Assembly: GCA_036346395.1 (NCBI GenBank)
Contig: CM070596.1
Span: 18,576,177-18,640,176, forward strand
DNA length: 64,000 nucleotides
Reading direction: 5' to 3'
Origin: Hsuehochloa calcarea
Lineage: Eukaryota > Streptophyta > Magnoliopsida > Poales > Poaceae
Shown here: piece after piece, positions 12,112-23,870 of the stretch
How positions within the stretch are numbered: position 1 is the first letter of the stretch
Layout: each line of letters begins with the position of its first letter
The notes under the pieces: model-generated
The model's input: only the letters and a program-made list of their open reading frames with translations
Told to the model about the DNA's origin: nothing
Database searches by the model: none
Made by a program: the position numbers and the translations under genes

Positions 12112-13887
12112 TGTTGGACCGAAAAGACGACTAGAGGGGGGGGGGGTGAATAGGAGCACACTCATTTTTTCACAAATAATAGATTCAATAAGATTTTACT
12201 CCAATAGCTATGGAAGCTGTGAAGATCAATATACAAGTACAATTTAACCCCCGAAGCAAAATATCGAAAATCAACACAAGCTAAAAAACTAACTGTTAGG
12301 CGATCTGACCTCTAAGTCAATGGTGGTCAGACCGCTCACCCCTGGCGGTCGGACCGGTGACCTTGGGCGGTCTGACCGTCGGCCTGATGAACAGATCAAA
12401 TAACCAAAAAAATGAAGTTACAAATAGATGTAACTTTTGATCTGCAACTCCAAACTCGATGAAAATTAGAACACACCTTCTCTATGATGTTAGGAACCTA
12501 TTCCAATCGAGGATTGTGAAAATCCTTGGAAGAATTACGATCCTTTTCCGTTTGAGACGAGGATGGTTCAAAACCGAGTCAAAACGAAAACTAGATCCAA
12601 AATCTTGCTCGTGGGTGATTGATGATCAAGATGATCCTAGATATGTTTCCACATGTCACAGCAAGCTAGATCACGTAAAGAAATCAAGCAAAAACTCGCG
12701 GATCAAAGAAAGACTCAAAATCATCAAATAGAGAGAAGGAAAGCAAATAGACACATCTTTGAGCAAACTCTCCTTGGATTGATTTGATAAGATTTGAGTT
12801 TACAGCCACTCCATCAATGGAGGACAATTCTCAATCCAAGAGCAGGAAATCAAATCAAAATTCTCTAGAACCCTAACCTCCACAGAACCTTTCCCTAAGC
12901 AAATTAGGGTTTCAAAACAATAAAATAGTTGAAGAGGGGGTGCAGCCACCTCCCTCCTCTATTTATAGTGGAGGCTCAGACCTTCTAGAAGATTGACTCA
13001 ATTGGACTCCCGTTAAGGCCCATCACAAACGGGTCACACACGCACGCGTTTTAAAGCGCCGTCTTTATCGCCTCTTGACCGAATCAGCTTCACTTTACGC
13101 CATCTTGCGTCACAGGTTGGCAAAAGGTCACCCTTGTCCATCTTGCACCACACTTGAGTTCATTGACCTCATCCAGCATAGTCGATCGTTCTAGATCTCA
13201 GCTCTCCAAGCTTACTCCCGATCATCCTCGCCGTTGATCGTCGTTGACCACCAAGCAACTTGCACAACAATAGACAAGCAAAACGAATCCGGGAACAAGT
13301 TCTTCACAACTTGACCCATGTTAGTCAAAACATGCATCATGCAACACATATGCACTGAAACTCATGACTTTGACGTAACAACCAAACATCGCCGCCACGA
13401 AGGACGACGATCCAAGTGAAAACCGGTCAGACCGCCACCATGGCCGGTCTGGTCGCCCACCCTGGCCGGTCTGACCGCTACCTATTGGCCGGTCTGACCG
13501 TCAGCTGGGACTTAGCCGAATTCAGCCCCTGAAATTCCGAAACCTACTGGAATTTTCAAACCAGTAGACATTTTGACTCGAGACTCCAAAAATTATGAGA
13601 CCAAGTGCAATAGAATCCCCCCTCTTGCCTACAACCTTTATTTTTGGCCCAGCTCAAAACACCATATTTGAAATTGGCCGGTCCGATCACGCCATGGCTC
13701 GCTTGATCGCCATCGCCGGTCGGACCGCTAGGTGTGGCCGGTCGGACCGCCGCTTCGGCCGGTCAGACCACCAAAGGCCTGACAACACTGGTTCTTTGGC
13801 GAAAACACGTGATACGACAAATCTTTAACGCCATTGCCAATTGTCACATCATCCGAAGATCAGGAGCATATCCCCATGATATCCACA
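12112..13887 (-). mobile_element. Solo LTR of the S1 Sirevirus family
   Basis: Read on the minus strand this is a full-length relative (1776 bp) of the LTR at 4198-5991, with matching ends (TGTGGAT... to ...GGTCCAACA), TATA box and palindromic motif clusters. It is flanked by a perfect 5-bp duplication, GATAG at 12107-12111 and 13888-13892. With no internal region left, it is the expected product of recombination between the two LTRs of a full element. It landed in the leader of the gypsy element. The motif here often reads CGGTCTGACCG rather than CGGTCCGACCG, so it has diverged from the S1 copy. Confidence 0.95.
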
Positions 13888-13894
13888 GATAGCT

Positions 13895-13990
13895 ATGCCA
13901 AGAGGTAGAGGACGTGGTCATGGTGGACGTGGTAGGTAGAGGACGTGGTCATGGTGGACATGGTCATGGATGCTATGGTGGAGGAACTTA
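13895..13990 (+). pseudogene. Start of gypsy gag (Arg/Gly-rich), truncated
   Basis: An ATG at 13895 opens a short run beginning MPRGRGRGHGGRGR that meets a stop near 13937. A 24-bp phrase around GGTAGAGGACGTGGTCATGG is duplicated, so the basic tract was once longer. Very basic RG-rich gag starts are common in plant gypsy elements. Nothing of the capsid domain follows. Confidence 0.5.
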
Positions 13991-14784
13991 TCGTCTATTT
14001 ACTATATTTACTGTCAATATTGCTTTCTGAAAAATAATCGTACAATTATTCCTTTGTTCAGGTCTTGCATGAATATTAATTGCATACTATTCCCTACGAC
14101 TTGCTGAGTACTTTATGTACTCACTATTGTATGCATTGTTGATAAGTCATTGAGGAAGAACCAGGGAACTTCGAGCTCTATGAGGATTACTTTGAAGACT
14201 ACGCAAACTAGGATGCGCTCCCCACTCGATTGTATGTGGGCATATCAGATGGCTACTACGAGTTATTATATTTCGTATGCAAGAGTTCTATTTAAGCCCT
14301 GCGTGGCAAACTATGTAAATTTTGACCATAGGGTCCGTTGCTACTATTTATTACTAAGTTGTTACTTTCTTTGTTATTTTGTTGAATGGTTGATATTTCA
14401 TCTATGTTTCCACTGTGTTCACTAGCGTGATACTGGACTAGTGCAGAGACACAGAGGGTCCAGATTTGCAAGTTCGGGCCCCAACATAGAAGCATCGTAT
14501 TTTATGTTTCACACTATTTTAGGTATGGCGTCCGTAGGAGGCTCTACGAAGGCCCCTTCGAGCCTGGACTCGCCATTGACTCCAACAACCGTAGCCGCCA
14601 AGACTATCCAAATTTCTAGCCCGGTGAGTTATCCATGGAGCTTGGCACGTTGCATCTGCGGATGCCCATGAGGGCATGGAGGATTGACCAACAGTAGGTT
14701 CGCAGGTACATGCAGTTGCAATATTTTTTGTACTCTATTTAAATATGACTTTTGTGGGTGTACTGATGTGCCCACTTGATCGTT
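13991..14784 (+). other. LTR-like fragment and PMD upstream region
   Basis: Around 14098-14260 there is a phrase (CTTGCTGAGTAC...GTACTCAC, then a run coding for Glu/Asp/Tyr-rich residues) that is typical of the 3' part of many rice gypsy LTRs, so this is probably an LTR fragment in plus orientation. From about 14525 a short open stretch starting ATGGCGTCC ends at a GTGAGT donor-like site. An acceptor-like TAACGTAG lies at 14787-14794. No full gene is supported. Confidence 0.4.
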
Positions 14785-15840
14785 TTAACGTAGGGTGAGA
14801 GCGTCCGGTATGTTTCCACTTGTGAGGATGGTGGAGGCCACTGGGAGGATGACCGGGACATCTGTTCATTCAGACGTTTTCCATACGACCGATGCCTATT
14901 GACAACATTGGTGGATTGTTGGACGCCGGAGATGCACACGTTCCACCTTCCATGCAGGGAGATGGCTCCTACGCTGCTGGATGTTGCGTACCTCATGAGT
15001 CTCCGTTGCGGGGGCTCTCCTGTGGAAGCGCACGACGTCGTGCCGACGTGGCGCGCGAACTTCCTCGCCAGTTCGCTGGGGTCTTTGTCGCACAACGGCG
15101 TGTTCAAGAGTATGCACGGGCCTTCGTTAAAGTTGCTCTGCCAGTTCTATGTAAGTTCCATCCTTTCTGGTGTTCGTGCTTACTTTCTGTTCACCGAACT
15201 TACTAACATGTACCTGTCATTTTGCAGCCACGAGGTATGGCCCCTCACGCCCCAACTACACAGTGAGGGGGTGAGACATAGCATGTCACGCCCGACACAC
15301 ACGATGACGGCTCCGCACCCGGACATCCCGAGTGGGTCCTCTTGGCGCCATACCAGGAGTACACCTACCGAGTTCACATGTACGTCTCTACAATTCACAT
15401 GACTTTGCTCATTTCTAACTGATTTTTTAATTAACACCAATTTGTTGCAACATGACTTCAGTTTCATGCGTACGCGAGGCTGGAACACAAGGGGGGGGAT
15501 ATCCCTTCCAATGCAACAACCAGGTTGGTTACCGCTCCCTTGTCGTGTTTCTATTTTGCATTTGTATTACATTTAAAAAGTATGTCTTATTGTTTGACAA
15601 GGCGTCATCATGGTTGTGAGGAGGGACACTTAGCCGCACAGGAGGGGATACAATACTCCGACTACAACATCGACGAGATCCTGTATCGGTGAGATGATGG
15701 TATGCCTTCTCAGCTCGAGGGCACTCCCATCCAAGCCTTCGTTGGGGCTTCACAGCTCTATGGTGCGACTCCACCGTCCCAGCCGCCGACACTATCATGG
15801 TTGGCCAGTGTAAGGTAGTTAGTATGTTGGTTTTTCCTCC
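14785..15840 (+). pseudogene. Plant mobile domain (PMD) gene remnant
   Basis: The clearest segment, about 14875-15151, encodes a block with LLTTLVDCWTPEMHTFHLP followed by EMAPTLLDVAYLMSL. This is the hallmark start of the plant mobile domain (Pfam PF10536 type), found in MAIN/MAIL1-like host proteins and in some Mutator-like and gypsy elements. Intron-like boundaries are visible: a GTAAGTTC donor at 15152 and TTTTGCAG before 15228, then a GTACGTC donor near 15380 and a CTTCAG acceptor before 15462. The later exons contain stops and frame changes and end in a Pro-rich tail near 15720-15800. It is probably the coding part of a decayed transposon. A host gene is possible, but its broken frames and repeat surroundings argue against that. 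Confidence 0.7.
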
Positions 15841-18240
15841 AACATAAGAATCGTGCTCATCTGCATAATATATATTACACTGGGTTCCTAAGGAACATAG
15901 GATTTCACGGTCTCTATGTCCTCACACCACTTGTGGTCCAAACCAATAAAACCTTCCCCCTACTTTTCAAAACGGTACCCATATCCCACGTGTGATAGCA
16001 CGAGTTTTATTTGAATCAACGACGTCACCAAAGTTCGGTCATTGTTGGTCTGGACAAGACAACCACATACCCGATCTTGTGCACAAAGGAACCATCACTA
16101 GCAACCACTTGTCCAGGTCCAAAACTCTTTTAAAATAACAAAGTTTAATTTAAGAATCAGATACGAAGATATGGAATAAAAACAAGATAAGAAAATTTGT
16201 GTCTCCCATAATTGTCGGGTTATTCCCGATAATCAATCTACCGCAACTAGACATGCATGGCTAAGCAATCCCATATAATATTTCACACAACCTAACTTAA
16301 GCATGTAGGTACTGAAATAATTCAAGGATAACCTCATGAATAGGATATAACTAACTACACATCACAAAAATAGCACATAACAAAATTAGCATGCAAGAAA
16401 TTATCATTGCACTTAACTAATCAAAATCAGGGATCAAAATGATGCAAATTTTTTTTCAAATGATGCTTGCCTTACTGGTAGATTAATTACTCGCTTTCGG
16501 TGGTGTATGAGTCAATGTCAATAGTTTCAGAATCTATATAAAGACAACACCGAATAAACATCAAGAAAAGGCAAGAAATACAATTGCTCTAAAATGCATG
16601 AGATTTCTGCAGTAGCTAGATGATGATTTTAGATGAATTTAGGTAAAATAACGATTCAAATTGGATTTGATATGAGGGAGTTATAGCCGTTTTAAAATCA
16701 ATTTTATGGAAATTCCAGAAAAATAAAATCTGTTACTGTTCATCCATATTCAATTTCTCACAAAAATTTGTAGAGAAGTGGTGAGGATAAGGGTTATATG
16801 GATGGATAGAGAATATTAATATAATAGCAAAATAACTTGTTCATCTCAGTTGGAGTTTTTATGCATTAGTTATGAATTTTCAAAGTTATCAGCTTTTTCT
16901 ATTGTGAAAATAATAGAGTTATCTATCATTTTCCAAAACTTTATTCTCAGCTATAGAGACATATTTGAAACCTGTTTTTAAAATAAATTTCACTTAAAAA
17001 TAAAATTATCAAATTTTGTTTCACTGTTTTTGGAGTTAAAATGAATTTGTTCTGCATTTATGAAGTTAATAGAATTTTCAGTGTACAAATAATTCACCGA
17101 GCGCTGCGCTAGCCACAAACGCTGACTGATGTGGTCTAAAGAATAGTGTCATTTTTCATTTTAATTTTAGATTTTAACCGCGCTCACATGTTCTAACATC
17201 CTAATGTTCTGAGCTTTTAAAAATATCTTATTAGTTAGTAGTTGGAAAATTCAACATTGAGATTTTATTTGAATTTTTAATTGAAGATTAATATGAACTT
17301 TTAGCATCAAAATAGTTCAATCTGATTAATCCCAACATCAACAATTGTCAAAACTATTTTATTTAGATTCTATGGGCTTGGATATAATTTCTAGAATTTT
17401 CTAGAATTTTTCCAAGTTCAATTGCTATTTTCTATTTGCTATTTGGATTTTTTTTGTATTTTCTAAAAAGGAAAAAATAATTAAAATCTTAGGATTGTAA
17501 TTGGGCCGAAACCCAACCTTAATCTTTCCCGCCCATCGCAGCGGCCCAAGACGTGTAGCTAGCGCGGCGCTCGCCGCTTTCTAATGGACATGTGGGACCC
17601 ACATGTCACCCTCTTCCTCTCTCCGCACCTGCGCTCCCATTTCTCTGAAAGGTGGGTCCCGCCAAGTCGTCATCTCTGTGTCGTCGTCGTCTTCGCGTGA
17701 GCTTCGCTCACCTACGCCATTGTTGAGCTTCGAGCTCAGAACGACAACGCCGATTCTCCATTTAAATCGCTCGATTTCGCACAAATCCTATCCCTTATCT
17801 CCCGCATCCAAACCGCCGATCAAATCGCTTGGGATTTCTATCTCCGAGTTCGTTGCGTGTTCATCTCGGACTCGTTTTGGACTCCACCGCCAACACGCCT
17901 CCCTGGACTCGCCGGTGCCCCTATAATTAGCCCCCGAGGTGCGCCAGCACCTCCGCAACCCAAAGGCCCCACCCTCATCACCCCGAAAACCCTAGCACCA
18001 CCGCAATTCGAAGTTCTAGGGTTTTGGCTGAGATTTTGTATTTCACGAATTGCGCCGCCGCCATCGCCGCCCCGCCACCATCGCCGCCCCGTCGACATCG
18101 ATCGCACGCCGAGACCGCCGCTACGCTACCTCTGTGACCCTTCCCGTAGCCGAGCGCTGTCGAGCCTTTGTCCGAAAATACCGGCTTCTTCTCTGCGATC
18201 GCGCCGCCAACGGCTAGCCAGATCGACCGACCACTAGTGA
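15841..18240 (+). repeat. LTR-like non-coding sequence (probable gypsy LTR)
   Basis: The block is AT-rich to about 17500. It then becomes GC-rich with a TGGGACCCACATGTCA phrase (17591-17606), a TATA-like CTATAATTAG (17922-17931) and a CCGCC-rich leader. This layout resembles the U3-to-R transition of large rice gypsy LTRs in plus orientation. The ORFs at 17603-17926 and 17857-18237 are compositional, Pro/Arg-rich and have no domain. I could not fix either LTR end, so the call stays tentative. Confidence 0.4.
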
Positions 18241-18910
18241 GTGCACCCACGAGTGCACAATAGTGCTAGCTTCACGTTGGTACCACTCACCGCTGGCGAG
18301 CCGCCGCCATTCGCCGGTTGCCATCAGGATCTGAGCGCCGCCTGCCTCTCCGTGTCCACGCAAGCCGCCACCTCAGCGCCCGCGCCTACGTGTCCATTGG
18401 CGCGAAGAATTAGCTCTAGCGCTCTTTATGTTTAGTACTCCCAATAAAAACTGGGTGGTCAACCCGTTGGCGCGAACGGGCGGGCGAGGGCGTGAGGAAA
18501 ACTGGTCGACGCGCGGAGGAAGACTGGTCGGGGACGACGACCACTTGGTGGCCCTACTTGGCAGAGAGAGCGAGGGCGCGGGCAATCGCACGGCGTTTGA
18601 TGGGGACGTGTGGCGATGATCGAGCAAACTACACTCCTCTCGCTCCTGGAGAAGCTAATCTGTGTGGAGAAGGAGGAGCCTTTTTCGAGGCTGACCAGTT
18701 GGGAGAAGTAGCCGTTGGTGACGCCGTCAAGCAATAGTAGTAAACAGCTAAAAACTCCTAGTCTACTACGGTAGCTTATTTTGCTACAGTGATAGCCATT
18801 GTATCAGAATTGGATCGTGGTTTATCGATCGTCGTCGAATCGAATAGGATTAAAGCACACCATACCTTTCTTCTCTTTCTTTTCCTTCTTCCCCTTTTCC
18901 ACTTCGCCCA
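18241..18910. other. GC-rich stretch without a recognised gene
   Basis: Several overlapping ORFs of 60-110 codons occur on both strands. They are explained by GC-rich composition; none shows a domain, a signal or a consistent start. Nothing else is supported here. Confidence 0.45.
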
Positions 18911-19681
18911 AACCTAGTCATGGCTAGATGGGCCGGGCTGGACCGAAGCATGGCACTATTGGCCTGGTCTGGGCATGGCACAACACGTAGTGTACATGGG
19001 TCGGGCCGACACGCAAGATGAGCACTGTGGCGTGCTTGGGTCCGACTCCCCAAAGAAGCGGGCCCAAAGACGGACGCAGGCACGGCCCGACCCGCAAAGA
19101 CCGAGGGTGAGGATGAGGCTAGTTGGCGGGGCGAGGCCCATGTGAAGGAGGGAGGCGGCCAGCATGGAGGCGGCGGGGCTGACACGGAGGCAGGGGCGAC
19201 GGGTACGGCCTCGCCGAGGGGGAGGGGAGAAAAGGGAGGCAGGCCTGGGCCGGCATGGCCACCGTCTTCAAGACGCTTATGGGTGTTGGTCCCATGTTGG
19301 TGTGGTTCATTTGGCCCGATTAGCCCATTTGGCCCAAAAAATGGTCGGATTTTTTAAAAAATTTGGCCGTTTTTGGGTTTTATGGGCTTTAAAAATAGCA
19401 AAAAAATAACAAAATATTTTCTATAAATAACCACCATATCCCCTTCATTTAGCACCCATCCATTACTTAATCTCTCTTACGAATTATGTTGTGCAAATTT
19501 AGATTTCTTGTGAGATAATTTGGCAAAATTCAAAAAAATACCAAATTTTAGAAAATTCAAATTCCAGCAACAAGTCAACAAAAGAGGCACAATATTATTT
19601 TTTGCATATATTTTTTGTTATTATTTGTTAGGCTAAGATGAAAGAAATAATAGTGTAAGTTTCGATTTTGCAATTTTTGTT

Positions 19682-21790
19682 ATGGAAAATTACGATAGTT
19701 TTGCTTTTGGTTATTATAGACTTTCACCTAAGGATATTGCATCCTTCGAGAATGCCACTGCCTCAAGCCAACCAGAGTTATTACCAGAAGGGCATGGAGG
19801 ACTACCGTCACCAAGCTCTATGACAACATCTTCGTCAGCAACAACCGGAGCAAAGAAGTCCAAGACGAGTACATCGGGAGTCTGGGAGAATTTCGATAGG
19901 ACAACCAAGGAAGACGCACAAGGAGTTCAGGTACCGTATGCTGTTTGTAAATTTGTCATCATGAATTGAATGCAAAGTATTAAGGTGGAACAGGGCACTT
20001 GCTTAGACATGTTGCATGATGTAAGGCTAAGGAAGGATTGGCGATGAGGCAGATGCAGCTGAAGTACAACCCCGACGGTACGGTACGTAGCTGGGACTAC
20101 AATCCTGAGGTAGCCCATCAATCTCTTTATCGTTGAATTGCTTCTGGGAATTTACCTTTAGGCTTTGGGGAGTCTACAACTTTCAAAACTTACATAAGGA
20201 CTGCGCATAATCCTAGATTTTCTACCGTTTCTAGATAAACAAACACTAGGGATCTAGTTAAATACTATAATGAACATCGTGATAAATTAAAGGACCTATT
20301 TAGTACGTGCACATTTTGGTGGCCCCGATTTCGGACATGTGGAGTGGTCGAGCAAGGAGGATTATCTTAGTGTAGTTGCTCATTATGTTAATGATAATCG
20401 GAAGATGGACAAAAGAATTAGAGGTTTCAAAATAATCGATGTAGTACACACGAGTGAGAATATTATAGACAGATTATTAAAGTTATGGAAGACTTTGGTG
20501 TTACAAACAAAATATTCTCAATTACTTTAGACAATGCCACTTCAAACTCTAGGGCAATGGATATTCTTACTCCAATATTGAGTACATACTGAGTCCTTTT
20601 GCTACATCGTTGATGCGCTTGTCATATTATTAATCTTATAGTAAAATGCGGTGAAGAGGTTGACTTCAGATATTAAAACTTTCCACGATGCGACATCTTT
20701 CTTGAATAATTCTAACGTAAGAATAGCAACATATAAGAACTTATGTGGTATTGGATGTACATCCAATAAATTTTGGTTTGGACATGCCCGTAAGATAAAA
20801 CTCTACTTACTTGATGTTTAAGAATCTTTTACCATATAAAAATATTTTTTGTTTATATTCAAGCGCAATATCAAAGCCCTAACACTAGTATATTATTGAT
20901 CGAGCAACATTGGTTCGTTGCTTAGAAGATACTCCGCTTTTGGAAAAAATTATAAAGCCATCGTTGCTTTGTCCGTGTGTATTATCCAACATCTATAATT
21001 GTGCATACTATTCTACAGATTGCTAGTCAATTGAAAATGTATGAAAATAACATATTTTTATGAGAGGCTATTATTGCTATGAAAACAAAATACTTAAAAT
21101 ATTAGAGAGAAATCCATTTCCTATATACATTTGCATTTATTTTAGATCCTACAGCTAAAATTTAAGGATTTGTTAATATTTTTGATATTTTTGGTGATGC
21201 TACGGGCCTGGACTATTCTTACTATCTTGCAGATGTTTGTTCTAGATTTACCGGGTTTTTCAAAGGTATGAAAATATATATTAGGAGTTTGCTTGCAACG
21301 ATCTCCACTACCACCCACCTCAGGTAACAAGACAAACTTTGTGAGGCAAGATATGGGGTGGAGGTTCTTCCTCCAGATCCAGGAGTTCTACAACGGCACA
21401 TTCTCAACCAAGACCAACCTCCCACCCAAGGAGTGGAGAACTATCCAGCTATTTGGACAACGATATTGTCAATTTCAACTCAGAAGCTTTCGAAATTTTG
21501 CAATGGTGGCATACCCATAAGTTAACATATCTCATGCTATCTATACGCACGTGATGTGTTAACTGCTTATGTCTCAATGTTTCTCCGAGTCCGCTTTCAA
21601 TCTTTATGGAAGAATATTGAGGAGAGAAGAACACATCTCATGAGTGAGATGGTGGAGGTACTTCTAACTGTAAAAGACCGTGATCAAGTTGATGCACGAA
21701 CACAAAATGTCCAGAGTTGTCTGAGGTGTTCGAAAATCTGTACGCATGCAACAACACTTAGAACGTACATATGTGTAGAGCTATAGGTTG
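19682..21790 (+). pseudogene. hAT-superfamily transposase, decayed
   Basis: A hAT (Ac-like) transposase can be followed in several frames. A start at 19682 leads into a Ser/Thr-rich tail and a partial BED zinc-finger block (GVWENFDRTTKED near 19880). Next comes a GFGESTTF...IRTAHNPRFST block (about 20165-20240). The catalytic-core phrase ITLDNATSNSRAMDIL lies at about 20521-20568, where LDNA(S/T)SN carries an essential Asp. A C-terminal dimerisation (hATC) region follows at about 21430-21700 (LQWWHTHKL, then RRTHLMSEMVEVL). Stops and indels interrupt every section. Upstream at 18911-19440 there is GGGCC-rich sequence and a TATA-like CTATAAATAA (19420), as in hAT 5' regions. I could not locate both terminal inverted repeats or the 8-bp duplication. 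Confidence 0.85.
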
Positions 21791-22410
21791 TAGTCGTTTT
21801 CTTTTGCCAATGTTTTCTTATGTTGAGTTGAGTTTTTACTTGACAAAATTTTAACGAGACAGTCATTTAAACATTAATAAAGTTCTTTATTATATTTTAA
21901 TATGTTTTATTATTATTATTACAATTTTCCTATATATTTCTGAATTATACACATTTTGTTTATATTTTCTTGAAATTTTTTAAAAAATTTAGACCAAAAT
22001 GCCCTACACAGAGCAAATGGATCAAAACCTGAAACGTAATACTCTCCAAACCAAACAATGGCAACGCTCGATTTGCTCTCTTCTTTCAAGTTTTTATACC
22101 CTTCTGTTCATGTGTTGTTCTGCACTTCGTTCGAGATTAATCGGTAATAATTTTGTAATGGTGTGTGCTTCCTTTAAATTGATTTCCTTGCTGGTACCAC
22201 TATCTTTGACCTTTCTAGTCTGTTGAGGTATTAGTACAATTTTGTGCTACCATTGCTTGAGAGTTGAGAAAATTAATTGCTTGCCGGAACTTAAAGGTGA
22301 GCAAATTGGGCAGGAGGAGTACTGTCACTACGGTGTAGTGCTGTGTAAATAAAAATAACCACATTCTTTCTTGGAGTGGCTAAATTTTCAATCAGAAGCC
22401 TAAAATGTAA
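21791..22410. other. No recognised gene; hAT 3' side and intergenic DNA
   Basis: AT-rich sequence follows the hAT remnant and contains its presumed 3' end. A short ORF at 21999-22226 has no recognisable domain. The stretch ends at the target duplication of the element at 22416. Confidence 0.45.
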
Positions 22411-22415
22411 TGTTA

Positions 22416-22865
22416 TGTTGGAGCAGCTCCCAGGATCAGCAGCTTGCGTAACGACACAAACTCTCTTGGATAGACACGAGAGAGAGAGAGAGGAGAGCAT
22501 TTGTGGACGATTTAACGCCCGGCGATTTAACGCCTGGTGATTTCTGTTTACTCCACCCCCCACAAATGCAATTGAGTACATGGCTTTAAAGCCCAACGAC
22601 GCATGCCGAGCAACAACCTGCTGGCCGGGTCTCACGCATGCACGGGCAACTACCTCATGCACCGCATGACTCCTACTCCATCCACAAGAACCGGTCTGGT
22701 TGATAACCACCAACTCCACGATAAATGACCTACATGCAGGGACTAATGACACCGCCAGACTAATCACACCGCCAAAACTAATCATGCATTAAGAATAAAA
22801 TGACTAACACTTCTATCCTATATGCAAGACTCAAAACTAATTCAAGTCATGATTATTTTTCAACA
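22416..22865 (-). repeat. 3' LTR of the gag-only element
   Basis: 450 bp, TG...CA bounded. It is nearly identical to 23871-24335 apart from small indels, a longer GA microsatellite near 22481-22496 and the 22-bp segment missing here. Confidence 0.93.
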
Positions 22866-22898
22866 TTGCCTCCCCTAATCATGACTTGCAACGTCGCT

Positions 22899-23835
22899 TC
22901 ATAGGAGAGTCGACTCGTCATCTACCGTCGCGAGGAGCACCTCTTCCTTCATCGTTTTGCGGCACTCGCTAGCAAAGTGCCCACAAAGTCCGCAGTTGTA
23001 GCACTTGCCTTTCTTGCCCTTTGACTTGCGCTCGCCATTCTCGGTGTAGACACCGCCGCCTCGCCATCGCCGCCGCCGTCGCTGCCACCACTACGCCACC
23101 GCCATTGTTGCCGCCGCCACGCCGATCCTTGCCTCGCTGACGTCGACGCGCCTCCCACTGCTCCTCCGTGAGCAATAGGCGCTGTACGCCGTCCGCAACC
23201 TCCTCAATGCCACCACAGCGCTCCTCCGCCACGTGTAGCCTCCCGATGAGCTCCTCGAGCGACATCGTCTTCAAATCTGCGAACATCTCGATAGAGCACG
23301 CGATCTGATTGTACCTTGCCGGCACAACCCATAGCATTTTCTTCACGACGCGCTCCTCCTCCATCTTCTCCCCAAGCTCGCGCAGCTCCGTGGCGAGGGA
23401 GCCGATCCGCACGGCAAAGTCGTCGATCGCCTCACCGTCCTTGAACGTCGCATTCTCGAACTGCTTGAGGAGGTGCTGTGCCTTGGCCTCTTGCACGCGC
23501 GAGTCCCCCATCCGCCTCGACTTGACCGCCTCCCAAGCCTCCTTTGCGGTCTTCTTCACGGCGAGGCCGGCCTTCAGCTCCGGTGGCACCGCGTGCAAGA
23601 TGACCGCCAATGCCCGCCGATCCTTGGCGCGCTCAGCCTTGCCCGCCTCCACAGCATCCCAGAGTTCCATGCCCTCCAGGTTGACTTGCATCACGAGCGC
23701 CCACTCGTGGTAGTTCGTCTTCGTTAGCATCGGAAGCTCCATCACGCTGGAGTTGACGACGACGCGGTCCGTCACGACAGGTGATGGTGACTTCAAGCCG
23801 CTATCGCCGGCACCAAGTTTCTGCGGCGACGCCAT
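22899..23835 (-). pseudogene. Copia-type gag, one frameshift
   Basis: The ATG at 23835 opens a gag of the UBN2/copia type: MASPQKLGAG, then a MLTKTNYHEWALVMQVNLEG block and a long capsid-like helical region. The frame is open to about 23110. A one-base shift in the GC-rich tract at about 23050-23110 moves it. In the new frame a CCHC zinc knuckle (CYNCGLCGHFASEC, 22962-23003) and a short acidic tail reach a TGA at 22899-22901. The span of 937 bp equals whole codons plus one, consistent with a single inserted base (or two lost). Gag packages element RNA into particles; the missing pol means it depends on helpers. The lesion is so isolated that it could be a sequencing error. Confidence 0.9.
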
Positions 23836-23870
23836 CTTCTTCTTCTTCACGACCTTGCTCTGATACCACT

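Larger units (their letters stand above)
9726..13990 (+). mobile_element. Ty3/gypsy-type LTR retrotransposon, 5' end
   Basis: The element has a complete 5' LTR (9726-11848), a primer-binding site and a short leader, then a basic gag start at 13895. A foreign solo LTR (12112-13887) splits the leader from gag. No pol or 3' LTR can be recognised downstream, so the copy is truncated somewhere near 13990. Assignment to gypsy rests on the TGTAACACCCC LTR ends and the Arg/Gly-rich gag start, both common in plant gypsy elements. The lineage cannot be fixed from what is left. Confidence 0.7.

Noticed and set aside
14150..14425. 91-codon ORF near the gypsy remnant
   Set aside because: The sequence matches the style of a gypsy LTR tail (CTGAGTAC...GTACTCAC) and not a protein family.
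17603..18250. Overlapping Pro/Arg-rich ORFs on both strands
   Set aside because: GC-driven open frames without domain, start context or splice support, in an LTR-like region.
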